Source: Engraulis encrasicolus
Taxonomy: Eukaryota > Chordata > Actinopteri > Clupeiformes > Engraulidae
Assembly (NCBI RefSeq): GCF_034702125.1
Contig: NC_085866.1
Coordinates: forward strand, 18,213,315-18,277,314
DNA length: 64,000 nt
Reading direction: 5' to 3'
Within the stretch, counting starts at the first letter, position 1. The number at the start of each line of letters is the position of its first letter. Under the pieces are notes generated by a model. That model did no database searches. It was not told the origin of the DNA and saw only the letters and a program-made list of their open reading frames with translations. Below, in pieces: positions 52,945 through 64,000 of this stretch. Position numbers and translations under genes: made by a program.

Positions 52945-53484
52945 CTTTAATTTCTGATTTTTACGTAAGGGATAACGGCTGTTGAGGTGAAAAAATACCT
53001 TACCCAACGACAGATAGGCCTAACTGGGAAAATGACCTCCGATGTCGACCCGAGTTCTAATCCATTAACTCTGTGGAACTGGTCGACTTCAAAGGTTGTT
53101 ATCTCCCACTTATCTGCCATTATTGTAAGGTATTTTACTTTCTATAAAGCTTACTGTCTGTAAAGTAGTAGGAACCATGCTAACTTTACCAACATCTAGT
53201 GAGCAAGATAGAAGCTTCACTATCACACGCGTGTACAGTAGCTAATGGCTACTCCACATCAACCCGACGGTTGGCTGTTGTCGAGCGTTAGGGACAGTTG
53301 AGATTTGGCTCGGTGTGTCTTGATGTGTCTGGGGGAGTTGGAGGACTTTGGTGCCCGTGGGATTCTATCGGGAGACTTTCGACATGTTCAGCTGGGTTGA
53401 GGAGCGCGTCGGTGGTCAGGCTCCATGCTGGACTCTGATTGGTTTGTGCTAATTGCAAGTGGGAGGTGGGAGGGCACAGAGCCG

Positions 53485-53493
53485 TATAAAAAG
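53485..53493 (+). promoter_or_regulatory. TATA-like box inside the composite element
   Basis: GCCGTATAAAAAGAG is a good TATA match on the plus strand, upstream of the 41-bp repeats. Without a downstream reading frame its role is unknown. Confidence 0.35.
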
Positions 53494-53640
53494 AGTTATC
53501 TGCCTACGCAACTGAATTCTCTTTTCTGTTCAGCTGATGGGGTTGCAATTATTCCCCTATAACCTGTCAGGTGTCAAACGTGCGCCTAAGTTAGGCGAAC
53601 TGGCGTTACTAATTCTAAACAGCAGGTTGCTATGGCCAAA

Positions 53641-53735
53641 AGCCAGTTGTTAGTTCTATCGCATTTGTTTGGCAAGTCGAGAGTCAGTCGTTAATTCTAT
53701 CGCATTTGGTTGTCAAGCCAAGAGCCAGTTGTTAG
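53641..53735. repeat. 41-bp tandem repeat interrupted by a hAT element
   Basis: Units begin at 53641, 53682 and 53723 with AGCCAGTTGTTAGTTCTATCG and variants. The third unit is cut by the hAT insertion and resumes at 54837 (GTTGTTAGTTCTATCGCATT). Confidence 0.85.
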
Positions 53736-54836
53736 CAGAGATGTATAGTAACGAAGTAAAAGTAACGAAGTACTGTACTTAAGTACTAAACTGCAGTATC
53801 TGTACTTTTTTGAGTAATATTTTTTCCCTCATACTTGTATGTTTACTGCACTACATTTTTCTGATGAAAGTAATACTTTTACTCCGATATATTTTTCATG
53901 TGCTGCTTTCGTTACTCGTTACTCGTTTCCATGCGCGAGCGCTAGATGGCTCTGCCATCACCAGATATGATGGAACGTGTTCACGGTCAGTGCGCGATTC
54001 AATGGTAGGGAAATAAGCAGATCGCATTCTCGCGCATGTCTTTTGGCGCGGTCAGTGACGCTCAGTTGGCATTGACACTGGCATCAGAGAGGGTTTATTT
54101 TTTTATGTGCACTTCTGACTTTTTTTTTTTTTCAATAATACTTGAAGCACAACGAGCTGGTTGGAAGCACTGTTTTAAGCAGTAAAACTACTGCCCTACG
54201 TTTTCTTAAAAACTGAACTTGTGTTACAAAGCTGTTTTAATAACAAACCATAATGGTATTTGCACTTCATAAGAGACTTATTGTACAGAGCTCTAATAAA
54301 CCAAATGGTTTTCAAACTTTTGACTGACATTTCCCCCCCCCCATTTTTTTTTTATGCAGTACGTTTACTTCTACTTCTACTTTTTACTCAAGTAGCAAAA
54401 CTTGCAATACTTCTACTTGCTTTACTTAAGGAAAGGTCACTTTTGACTTTTACTCAAGCCATTTGACAAGATGATACTGGTACTTTTACTCCACTTAAGG
54501 AAGAAGAAATCCGCACTCACAAACTGCGTCTCATTATTTATTTATATTACCACCATGTCCAAAAAGCAAACGCGTTTCGGCTAACAAGCCTTCATCAGTG
54601 CGTCGTACCACGCACTGATGAAGGCTTGTTAGCCGAAACGCGTTTGCTTTTTGGACATGGTGGTAATATAAATAAATAATGAGACGCAGTTTGTGAGTGC
54701 GGATTTCTTCTTCCTTAAGTTGACGCTTTTTATCTCGCACCCAAAAGCTTTTCGGTTTTCCAAGAAGTTGAGCGCGTCCTCTGCCAATACTTGACTTTTA
54801 CTCCACTACCTTTATCCAGTACTTTATACATCTCTG
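53736..54836. mobile_element. hAT-like element, 1101 bp, perfect 8-bp TSD
   Basis: CAGAGATGTATAG and TTTATACATCTCTG are the ends. GTTGTTAG flanks both sides (53728-53735 and 54837-54844). The left end has AACGAAGTACTGTACTTAAG words, and TACTTTTACTCCACT words recur on both sides of the palindrome, as in a common fish element family. A perfect palindrome is inserted at 54494..54719. No transposase frame is seen. Confidence 0.88.
54494..54719. repeat. perfect palindrome, 110-bp arms with a 6-base spacer
   Basis: The arm 54494..54603 (starting CTTAAGGAAGAAGAAATCC) is identical in reverse complement to 54610..54719. The spacer is CGTACC. Each arm contains CTGATGAAGG..TTAGCCGAAACG, itself a stem-like word. 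No mismatch was seen by eye. Confidence 0.93.
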
Positions 54837-55382
54837 GTTGTTAGTTCTATCGCATTTGGTTGTCAAGTCAGTCGCCCTAAAAGTTCTACGCCCTTACATG
54901 CATCCGATAGAGGTGCCCCTGACTTACGTGTGCACTTAATCATTCTGCAGTTGACATAATTCATAGGTTACAAATTTACAGATAGCAATAGATAACAAAA
55001 ATACCCTGTACCAAAATTCTAAGCACCTGCCTCGCCATTAATTGTATTGAAACAGAGTCACCTCGCAAAACATCCCCTTTTTAAAATTAGGCAACTCTCC
55101 TCTTGTGGGGAAGAAACATGTGTGAAAGGGGAAAGGGGAGAGTAATTTAAAATGTCCCTAGCGCAGGGAATCTCTCTTTCGCTCGCCCATCCTTTCTCTG
55201 TTTTACGCATAAAGTTGACAGGTAGCCTGTGATGATCAGCAGGGGGAAAAGACGCGTGATGCGACGTGTTGGACACCCGCACAGCAAAATTCTATCTGAT
55301 TCTGGTGCAGTTTACATGGTTCCTACAACTTTACAGACAATAATAGATTTAAAAAGTACCCTCACATAATGGCAGATAAGCT

Positions 55383-55531
55383 GGATAACGGCCTTCGAGG
55401 TCGACCGGTTATAGAAATTAATGGCTTGGCGGAGGCAACTCTGTCTCCGTGCTGCGCCGACAACAGAGTTCGAAGCCGCCACCTCGCCATTAATTTCGTA
55501 TAACCGGCGGTCACCTCGTCGGCCGTTATCC
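55383..55531. mobile_element. small MITE in the right arm (GGATAACGGCC ends)
   Basis: GGATAACGGCC..ACCGGTTATAGAAATTAATGGC faces GCCATTAATTTCGTATAACC..GGCCGTTATCC. It is about 149 bases. Confidence 0.65.
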
Positions 55532-55545
55532 CTTACTTAGAGCTT

Positions 55546-56450
55546 TGCCATAGGATCCCACGGGAACTTCCGCCGACAAAACTGGCGGCAAAACTGACCA
55601 TACTGTAGATGGTCAAACATGGCCGACTTTGTGGTCCCATTCAGTTTTGCACAGCCTTCACTGTGATCCAGATGTACCGTTTGTTTCTACAGACTATCAT
55701 TGAGGACTCTGAGAAGAAGTTTTTTGCGGATTTCAAAGCACAGAATTTCAACAGACTGTGTAATTACTTGACCTAAAATGGTAACTTGTGTCAGAACAAA
55801 AGTAGCACGGCCAAATTTGTATAATTAGTACACGTAACCTAGCCATGCTAACACAAACCTATGGCAGAGATGGGTTTAGCTGGACCCAACGAGGCTAGCG
55901 TAAACTCACGTAAAACCATGTGACCAGTGATCAAAGACTGCGTCAACTCTTCTATCTACGGCTCTGCTCCACGGAATAAATGGTCACCCCATTAGCCAAT
56001 CAGAAAAAAGAATTCCGTTGCAAAGGCAGATAAGCATTCCTATAGGTGAAGAATCGACCCCTATTAGCCCTCAATCCGAAATGTGAAACAACATTCATTT
56101 TAATAAATGTGCAACACATGTTAAGGCTGGCCTCCTTGGGGTCTCAAATCCACCACCCAAAGGCAGCAGTCTCATTTTACTGGATGCCCCAAATAGGTGG
56201 CACAGCACCACAGTACTACTACAAGCTGGCTTAACATGATGGTGCTGTCCCCCATTGCTGGATAGATAGGTAAGTGCTAAATGTCTCTTTTCATAATCCC
56301 TTTAAAACAGCAGGGGCCTAAACACAGACCTAGTGGGTTAGTTTGGTCTCAGATAGCAATCATCGCTGAGCCAATGCCAGGTCCTTTGACATTGTGTCAG
56401 GTTCATGACCAGTCCCTGTTTCATTGTACCCAGACATGTGGGCACATATG
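55546..56450. other. non-coding, nothing recognised
   Basis: This is mixed DNA with no open coding segment or repeat ends recognised. Confidence 0.45.
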
Positions 56451-56925
<475 letters not shown>

Positions 56926-56949
56926 AGAAAGAGTTTGGTGTGTGTGCAC

Positions 56950-57347
56950 CAGTGTTAATTTCGTCAGCTTTTTTTGATTTAGTCTTAGTCTTAGTCACAA
57001 TGACGAAAATTAATTTTAGTCTTAGTCATATTTTAGTCATTGCCTTCCCAATTTAGTCTTAGTCTTAGTCAAAATGACGAAAATCAATTTTAGTCATAGT
57101 CAAATTTTAGTCATTTTAGTCATTTTAGTCAATATTTCAAATTTTAGTCATTTTAGTCAACATTTCAAATTTTAGTCATTTTACTCAATATTGTGGTGTA
57201 AAATAAATAACCTACAATGGCTATCGTTATTTCACAAATCATTACTAATACCGGTATAGCCTATTGCAGCAAATATTCACCTTGTTACTTGGTCATTTTC
57301 CACCAAAACCAAAATCAGTCATTTCAACATCATAGAGCAAAAGAGCA

Positions 57348-57419
<72 letters not shown>

Positions 57420-57434
57420 ACTTCCAGGTGCAGG

Positions 57435-57487
<53 letters not shown>

Positions 57488-58862
57488 CATTAGAAGCTGC
57501 ATACTATTTGATTTTGAGTTTGATCACGGAGGAAGCTACTCTTCTTCACCTGACCGCACCGCGTGACTTAAAGCCTGCAGATTGCCGGCAGTGGGAAGAC
57601 CAGACATCCCAAGTCTGCATGAACTCCAAGAAGTCTCCCTGAATAGTGGCTTCCCGATGACCGCGAGTCAGATAAATTATTGCTGATGTTAGACTATGCA
57701 AGTTAGCGGTTTTTGTTTTCAATTGGCAATGCGAGCAGAGAACGATAATGACTCGTGCGACATGCGTGGAATAGGCTTAAATAGATTGTGCGAGCACACT
57801 TCGTATGCCATGCAAAAGTCCCAGGAAAAATAGTTAGGCAGGGGTATGCAGACTGGACGATAGAAAGGACATGCACATACAAATATTTAAACACTAATGC
57901 TGTTTTGTTTGTCGGGGGTGTCGAGGCTCGATAAGCATGACTCTGAACAGAGTTTTTGGAAGACGCAGACGCATGGAAATGCTGTCGACTTCCTCGGGTC
58001 TTTTAGCGGTGCTCTCGACGAGAACAAGTTTCAAATCTCAACAGTTTTAAACTCCTCAGCGATCGCCCATCCATTGATTCTTTTAAAAACTAGGCTGCAG
58101 TCGTGCCTCTGTTTAGACAGGCCAACTTTCCCCCTGCTGGCGCGCGCTCCCGCGGTGACTGATTTAAATCAATTCACAAATCCGACCTTCATGATTTGCT
58201 TGTGAACTGCCTATGGTTAAACAACAAATATAGCAAACATTACAAAAGAAGAACAGACAACGAACGCCGGGCTGAGACAGCCTAAGTGAAAAGGAGAATA
58301 GTGGTGGAAGCTCGAGGAGGTTTAGAATGACAGTATCAGAGGAGGATTGGCGCGACTGTCATTACTGCAGAATCACGTCTTCGTCATGGACAAGAGGGTT
58401 GTTCAACATGTTTCAAAATTAACACTTCCCTCAACGTCGGCTATTTTTTCTCTTTCTCTGGGAATGCTTTAGGACCTAAACTCAACTTAAATGGACTCAC
58501 TGAACTACTAGGCTACAGAACAACTGACTGAGCCGTGCCATGCACTGGCTGCCTGCAGGGACAAGCGAGGCAACACAGCGTGAGCGCGCAATCACCTATG
58601 AAGTTCAAGACACTTAGGCCTATATTACAATTACAAATTACAAATTAATTATAAATAATTATATTTTTTAATGTCCATTCGTCCATGGCTTGTAAATTTC
58701 GTCTCGTCTTAGTCTCCTTGACGAACATATTTTTTTTATTTTCGTCATATTTTTATTTGCTGGAGGCCATTTTTAGTGCGTCATCGTCTCGTCATCGTCA
58801 AGGGAAAAAGGGGCGTTGACGAAATATTTTCGTCATCGTCGTGGTTGACGAAATTAACACTG
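56950..58862. mobile_element. hAT-like element, 1913 bp, perfect 8-bp TSD
   Basis: CAGTGTTAATTTCGTCA and TGACGAAATTAACACTG are the ends. GTGTGCAC flanks both sides (56942-56949 and 58863-58870). The left 250 bases repeat TTTTAGTCATTTTAGTCA words and the right end has CGTCATCGTC words. Internal (CA)n at 57347..57417 and (CT)n at 57437..57484 are present. A 102-codon frame at 57897..58205 has no recognisable similarity to transposase. Confidence 0.88.
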
Positions 58863-59160
58863 GTGTGCACACACTCACTCACACACACACACACACACAC
58901 ATGTGCGCGCACACACATGCACACCTCATTTTTGCATTGTGGTCAGTGCACTGTTGGCATGCAGAATGTTCGTGTATTGATCATACACATGTTTGTGTGT
59001 GCATTGCATTTGAGGAAAAAGGCATTAAGTGTGAGCTGGATAGAAAAAATAAGGAGTGTGTGTGTACGTGCATACGTGTGTGCGTGCGTCTGTGCATGCG
59101 TGCGTGCATGACTGTGTGTGTGTGTAGGTGTGTGTGTGTGTCTGTGTGTGTGTGTGGGAA
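58863..59160. repeat. short (CA)n and (TG)n tracts
   Basis: (CA)n lies at 58880..58900 and imperfect TGTG/TGCG repeats at 59056..59158. They produce Cys/Val and His/Thr frames only. Confidence 0.85.
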
Positions 59161-61738
59161 AGTTGCTCACTCATTTGCGGCTGGTCTCTGGCGGGCATGA
59201 GGGGTTGCTGTCTGCCACTCATGAAGATTAATGTGGGCATCTCTCCAGCATCTCTCCCACATGCCAATGAGGCCATGTGCCCATGCTCTGTCTCCCCGAC
59301 GCTTCTATTCTGACACAAAACATAAAGCCGTGTTAAACCTGAGCCCTCTCGCTGAGCCAAAATAACCCTGTAATCCATCCAATTCAACTCCTATTTCCTG
59401 CCTACACACAAGTCCCTCTCCACTCTCTATCTATGCACCACACATCTACATTGTCATTTCAAAGCCAGAATGCAAACAGAAGTCTATCAAGTCAACAAAC
59501 CAAGGAAACTTTTTTTCTTCCTCAAAAAATCGTGTCCATTATTATTGTATCATTATTATTTCATCCAGCTTGTAAATGTTTGTTCACGTTTGCCAGTGGT
59601 TGTGTTGTGTCTGCAAGAAATGTCTTGTCTCCTGGTAATCCAGGGATAATCTGTTCTGCAGACTACATGGACCATGAGATATGATTTCCACTGGCTCTAG
59701 GATGTTGGACTTGGAACGCCTGCCAGACTGTTATCCGGGGTTTGCTCTCTTGGGCCGCAGGGCCTGGGGTTTCTTGTTGTGCAAATGGCTGAGCTGAGTT
59801 TAGTCAGAAGAACCGAGACTAACAAACAAAATACTCAGATGTTGACTTTGAAAGCCCAGTTAAAAGGACTGGCTCATACATGCTTATAAACAATTATTTA
59901 TTGGTTGGCCAGCCCAGCGGCCATCAGAGGAATACACAGCGCTGCAGGTTATGAGATGTAACTAATGTGTCCATTGGTTCACATCATTGCCACTGAAACA
60001 GAGCAAAATGGTATTATTCTGTGGTATTACAAAGGCAGAAAAGCATGGCTTTAAGGTCAGACAAGTCTTTTCAGACACTATTACAGCGTTCCACTGGTGG
60101 AACATTGCTTATCATTATGATTTATGAGGCTACTTCAGGTTAATAAAGCGACCTTGAGTTTCATGAAAAGCACTATAAAAAGTTGTTTTGTTGATTAATA
60201 TTAGTGTCTCCCACATGGTTTTAGAACATTCTTCTAATCCTCTATAGCAGTTGTGTAGAAGATGTGTCTGGTGATGCCCTACTAAGTACAACAAAGTTTA
60301 GTTTAATTTATAGTTTCATCATGTCACTTGTGGGAGCTTTCTGTTATAGTAACTGTAACTGAACTGTGACTGATGTCATTTCCCAATCCTCCCCCTTCCT
60401 TCTCTACCACCCGTGTCCTGTCACCATCTCACAATGTCCTATCAAATAAAGCATAGGCCTAATGGTGCATTCCCCAGAGGTAGGAGCTTCCTAGTAGGCA
60501 ACCAGAAGGCAGCTACCTCCCACTTGAAAGCATTCCAACCAGCAAGCCAACCAAACTACAAACATGGAGGGACAAAAATACATATCCACTTCTCTAAGAT
60601 GTCAGCAATGTAAACAATGAGGTGTAAACAACACCATGCGTTTTTTTCATGTAGCCGCATTTCATCTTTGAAAGAGGCAATGCCAATAACTACACCTTAG
60701 AAAGGTTCATGGGCAGTTTTGCAACTATTAACCTGTCCAAATCAACTCTATTTGTCCATAGAATGGTGATTGCTGAGTAATGTGCAACATAAACTATTCC
60801 TAACACTGTGCGCTGCCATTGCTGTGATGACATCACGATTGTCAATGGGACAAAGTCGGTTTGCTTCGCTTTTGCCCCAGCTCGCGACTTGAACATTCCA
60901 CTTCAACAGGCGTTCCAATGCATTTCAGCAAGTAGGAGGCCAGAAACATCCCATTTCCCAATCCTGGGGAACGCACCACAAATACCCTTAAAATTCTTAA
61001 AAACGGAACAGATTAGCAAATGACTATCATTTATATTGGTAGATCAACATTAATCTGACTGAAACAGTTGCAAGTGATAGATGAGTTATTTGTTACTTCT
61101 GATTACTTGTGTCCGGAACATTTGATTTAATGGTAGGCCTACAGTAATGCTCAGTCGTCTCGTTCTTTTGTAATGCACATTTATATGCCGCCATTCATTT
61201 CTGTAAACATGTTATATTATTCTATGCCTACTGAACGCTGTATTATAACTAAGTAGAACACACTAATATAAAAGTGTTCAGAAGAAACAGGATTGTTTAC
61301 TGTGGCAGACGATATTGGTTGAGGAAGGGGAAAGAGTCCATTAAGCCGAGGAGATAAGTGTGCGTGCGAGTGTGTGCGTGCGTGTGAGACGGTTTAAGAG
61401 AATGAGACACGGTTACAAGGACACACTCCAGACAGACATTCCACCACCTGGCATTAGCATGCGCCTCGCGTCATGTCAGTGAGGAAAGCAGATATTATGT
61501 AGCCGTCTGACTTTTATGCCTCCTGTGGAAGTGCCTCCGCTGCCCCTGGAGAGACACAGAGATCTAATTGCAGCTGCCTACTCCAAATGCAAGGCACAAA
61601 GCTGCCTCCTCTCGTCCATCTTCCTCCCATGTCTGCAAATCCCAAAATGGAGACTCATCAATCCTTTGGGACAATTTACTACAAGAGTGACCTATGAAGA
61701 AAGGCATTGTGGTCAGGTGTGTGTGCATGTGGGTGTGT
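59161..61738. other. non-coding, one TIR candidate
   Basis: Positions 60463..60978 have TGGTGCATTCCCCAG facing CTGGGGAACGCACCA, a candidate MITE-type element without a clear target duplication. Positions 60030..60130 hold the third copy of the TTCCACTGGTGGAAC repeat family. No gene was recognised. Confidence 0.45.
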
Positions 61739-62127
<389 letters not shown>

Positions 62128-63081
62128 CCTGTTCGTGCGCATGGGTGCGTGTGAGTTTTTAATGAAGTCTTGTGTAATCAATCTCAGGCTAGTGCAAAAA
62201 ATGTTTTTAAAATTATCAATCAGAAACACGGTGTGGGTGTGTGTCTCTGTGTATGTTGTAGCCTAGTTATTTATCTGACATTAAAATGTGAGCATCTGAA
62301 AGCTCTTTGATTTGATAGCCTACTTGATACTCTTGTGTGTGAACGCTAAGTCAGCAGAAGTTGGCAATGGTAACTGAATGTTTTGTTAAAAATGAAAGTT
62401 CTGGAGAAGCGTAATGAAATTTGGCATGCCTTACGACCAGCTGCATTCTATTCTCCGCTCAACTGTCAATCGTCTGAATTCAGCTCAAAAGATAAGCCAC
62501 GCCTATTTAACTAGTTGCATCTCATTCGCCGCTCTGTCGTCATTCGATGAAATTTCAGCGTATTGAAATTTGGAACACCCCTTAATTAACTATACAGCAT
62601 TTATTCCCCGTTCACCTGTCTCCAGTCAGATATTTTCTTTCTCGCTTGCACCTGTTCGCCTCCCTTACACCGCTGTTCTATCGATTCGTCAAGCATCTTG
62701 CCCTAGCTTCCTCTCAGCCCGAGCTCTCAGTGGCGCACCATACTCCCGAGCTTGAGATTGTTTACTGCATAGACATTTCTCGTCCGTGGCAGTACTTCAG
62801 CACCATGGCCAGCAACCCTGCCCAATACGCCATGTAATCTCGCAGCTTCTCGAGTGCAGTGGTCCGCTGACTCCGTGAAGCTCTTTGATGATCGGTCCAC
62901 CACGTGGACAGCCGCTCTCCTGAAGAGCTGTATGATCACGAGAAGTCCGTTCTCCATCGACAACGAAGATGTATGCATATATGCTCAATCCAAATTTCAG
63001 AGAGTGAAATAATGAAATAATGCAAATTTTAATTGTAATATCGTGTACTAATATTAAGGCAACAGTGATGCTAATTGTAAA
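62128..63081. other. non-coding, nothing recognised
   Basis: A few 60-80 codon frames occur at 62570-62980 on both strands. They have no recognisable similarity or splice context. Confidence 0.45.
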
Positions 63082-63555
63082 CAGGGCCGGTTCTACTCAA
63101 TTTGGTGCCCTAGGGCAGTGTTTCCCAACCAGGGGTACGTGTACCACTAGGGGTAGTTGAGCATACCTCAGGGGGTACGTGGAAAAATGTAATAATAACA
63201 AATATATGGAGTGAAGTTACATTGGGATAGAGGAGCAGATGTAGAGCATGAGTAAGGGGGTACTCATCATTGGGCCGAATTGTTTAGGGGGTACGCCGGA
63301 CAAAAAAGGTTGGGAAACATTGCCCTAGGGGAGCACCCCTCTTTCTTTTTAATGAAATTAGAAATTGGCATCTGTACACAGTGTCATGCATCTGAGCACA
63401 GCTGGTACCTACGGTACATATAGTATGTACAGGGTGCACATGAATAATCATCATAATTGATGTAAAATTGAATGCCTTTATTTCGCTTAACATTCTAATT
63501 CTGTCGATCATTGTGTCCCCAATACATCTGGTGCCTTGGTCTACTACCAACCCTG
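63082..63555. mobile_element. hAT-like element related to 5049..6502, with a nested MITE
   Basis: CAGGGCCGGTTCTACTC at the left and CCAACCCTG at the right form degenerate ends. ATTGTAAA and ATTATAAA flank it (7 of 8). The left end CAGGGCCGGTTCT and the following TTTGGTGCCCTAGG match the element at 5049. Confidence 0.7.
63116..63322. mobile_element. hAT MITE, 207 bp, perfect 8-bp TSD, nested
   Basis: CAGTGTTTCCCAACC and GGTTGGGAAACATTG are inverted ends. CCCTAGGG flanks both sides (63108-63115 and 63323-63330). It lies inside the element 63082..63555. Confidence 0.88.
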
Positions 63556-63789
63556 ATTATAAATGAAGCTCTGTCATTCAGGACGTGTGTACCTCTCTCT
63601 ATTCTCAAATCCACGCGGAAACGAAGATAGTCAAATGTTGCATGCATATGCACTTTTTATGTATACTCTGTACTGCACATATTTATTAATTTATCCACTT
63701 TACTTTTATTATCTTATAAAATCTTTTATGCATTTCTTATGTTATTGTGTTTTGTGTGAGTGTGTGTGAGAGAGGTGTACTATTACTGC

Positions 63790-63848
63790 ACAACAATTGT
63801 CCATACTGGGTCAAATAAAACCTACTGAACTGAACTGAACTGAACTAA
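63790..63848 (+). repeat. retroposon-type tail with (TGAAC)n
   Basis: GGTCAAATAAAACCTACTGAAC is followed by several TGAAC units, resembling LINE or SINE 3' tails. No body was identified upstream. Confidence 0.5.
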
Positions 63849-63933
63849 AATATTCTCAAACCCCTCTTGACCCACCACACACAAGTGCAGCTCTTCCTCG
63901 CAGAATTCCCTTCTTAACACACACATACCCACA

Positions 63934-63935
<2 letters not shown>

Positions 63936-63997
<62 letters not shown>

Positions 63998-64000
63998 CAC
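63936..64000. repeat. (CA)n(GA)n microsatellite, cut by the window edge
   Basis: CA repeats to about 63982 are followed by GA repeats to near the last base. Confidence 0.95.

Larger units (their letters stand above)
52968..55545. mobile_element. composite inverted-repeat element with about 240-bp diverged arms
   Basis: The arm 52968..53215 (AAGGGATAACGGC, then GGTCGACTTC, CTTATCTGCCATTA, CTGTCTGTAAAGTAGTAGG, AACCATG) is matched in reverse complement by 55300..55545. Between the arms lie a TATAAAAAG box, a 41-bp tandem repeat and a hAT insertion. The middle looks like non-coding or LTR-like DNA of unknown class. It could also be two separate MITEs in opposite orientation. Confidence 0.5.

Noticed and set aside
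57897..58205. 102-codon open frame inside the hAT-like element
   Set aside because: There is no hAT transposase motif, and the length is expected by chance in this composition. It is mentioned in the element entry only.
62570..62980. Overlapping 60-80 codon frames on both strands
   Set aside because: No recognisable similarity, no splice signals that chain them, and they overlap each other in opposite directions.

Overview
This window looks like nuclear DNA of a teleost fish. The grounds are long (CA)n/(GT)n and (CT)n tracts, one split vertebrate-type gene, and interspersed repeats of kinds common in fish: hAT-type elements with 8-bp target duplications, a piggyBac-like element, L2/Rex-like LINE tails, a tRNA-derived SINE and a Ty3/gypsy LTR element. 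All calls were made by reading; no database or alignment program was used.

Gene content is low. The one well-supported gene is a neuropsin-like (Opn5-related) non-visual opsin on the minus strand. It has five coding exons (24351..24264, 23895..23733, 19265..19138, 3824..3490, 2452..1928) that join in phase to 1239 nt, or 412 residues. It keeps the retinal-binding lysine (K282), the NPVVY motif, the disulfide cysteines and the E181-equivalent glutamate. It has VCC in place of DRY, and a cysteine at the position of bovine residue 188. A second, weak candidate is a lone exon at 26678..26810 (minus).

Layout: 1-1.9 kb is the 3' flank of the opsin. 1.9-24.4 kb is the opsin gene. Its 15-kb third intron holds a 1.45-kb hAT-like element and an 8.2-kb Ty3/gypsy element (10697..18890) in the opposite orientation, with long LTRs, a GGGTTTT slippery site at the gag stop and several frame breaks in pol. 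That element sits inside a small hAT MITE. Intron 2 holds two diverged tandem copies of one sequence, each carrying an insertion that the other lacks. 24.4-30.3 kb is a cluster of DNA-transposon remnants and a LINE 3' end. 30.3-42.8 kb is mostly unremarkable non-coding DNA with very long dinucleotide tracts. 42.8-45.8 kb is a minus-strand LINE relic broken by two MITEs with perfect target duplications. 46-53 kb has an interstitial telomere-like tract, a SINE and MITEs. 53-55.5 kb is a nested inverted-repeat element that contains a hAT element, which in turn contains a perfect 110-bp-arm palindrome. 56.5-62 kb has a 245-bp inverted duplication (two differences between the arms) around a 1.9-kb hAT-like element. 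63-64 kb has one more nested pair of hAT-like elements.

No multi-gene system, CRISPR array, operon, tRNA or rRNA gene was seen. The items most worth following are the opsin's unusual active-site and DRY residues, its microsatellite-embedded splice site, and the structural repeats (perfect palindrome, inverted duplication, paired empty/filled insertion sites).
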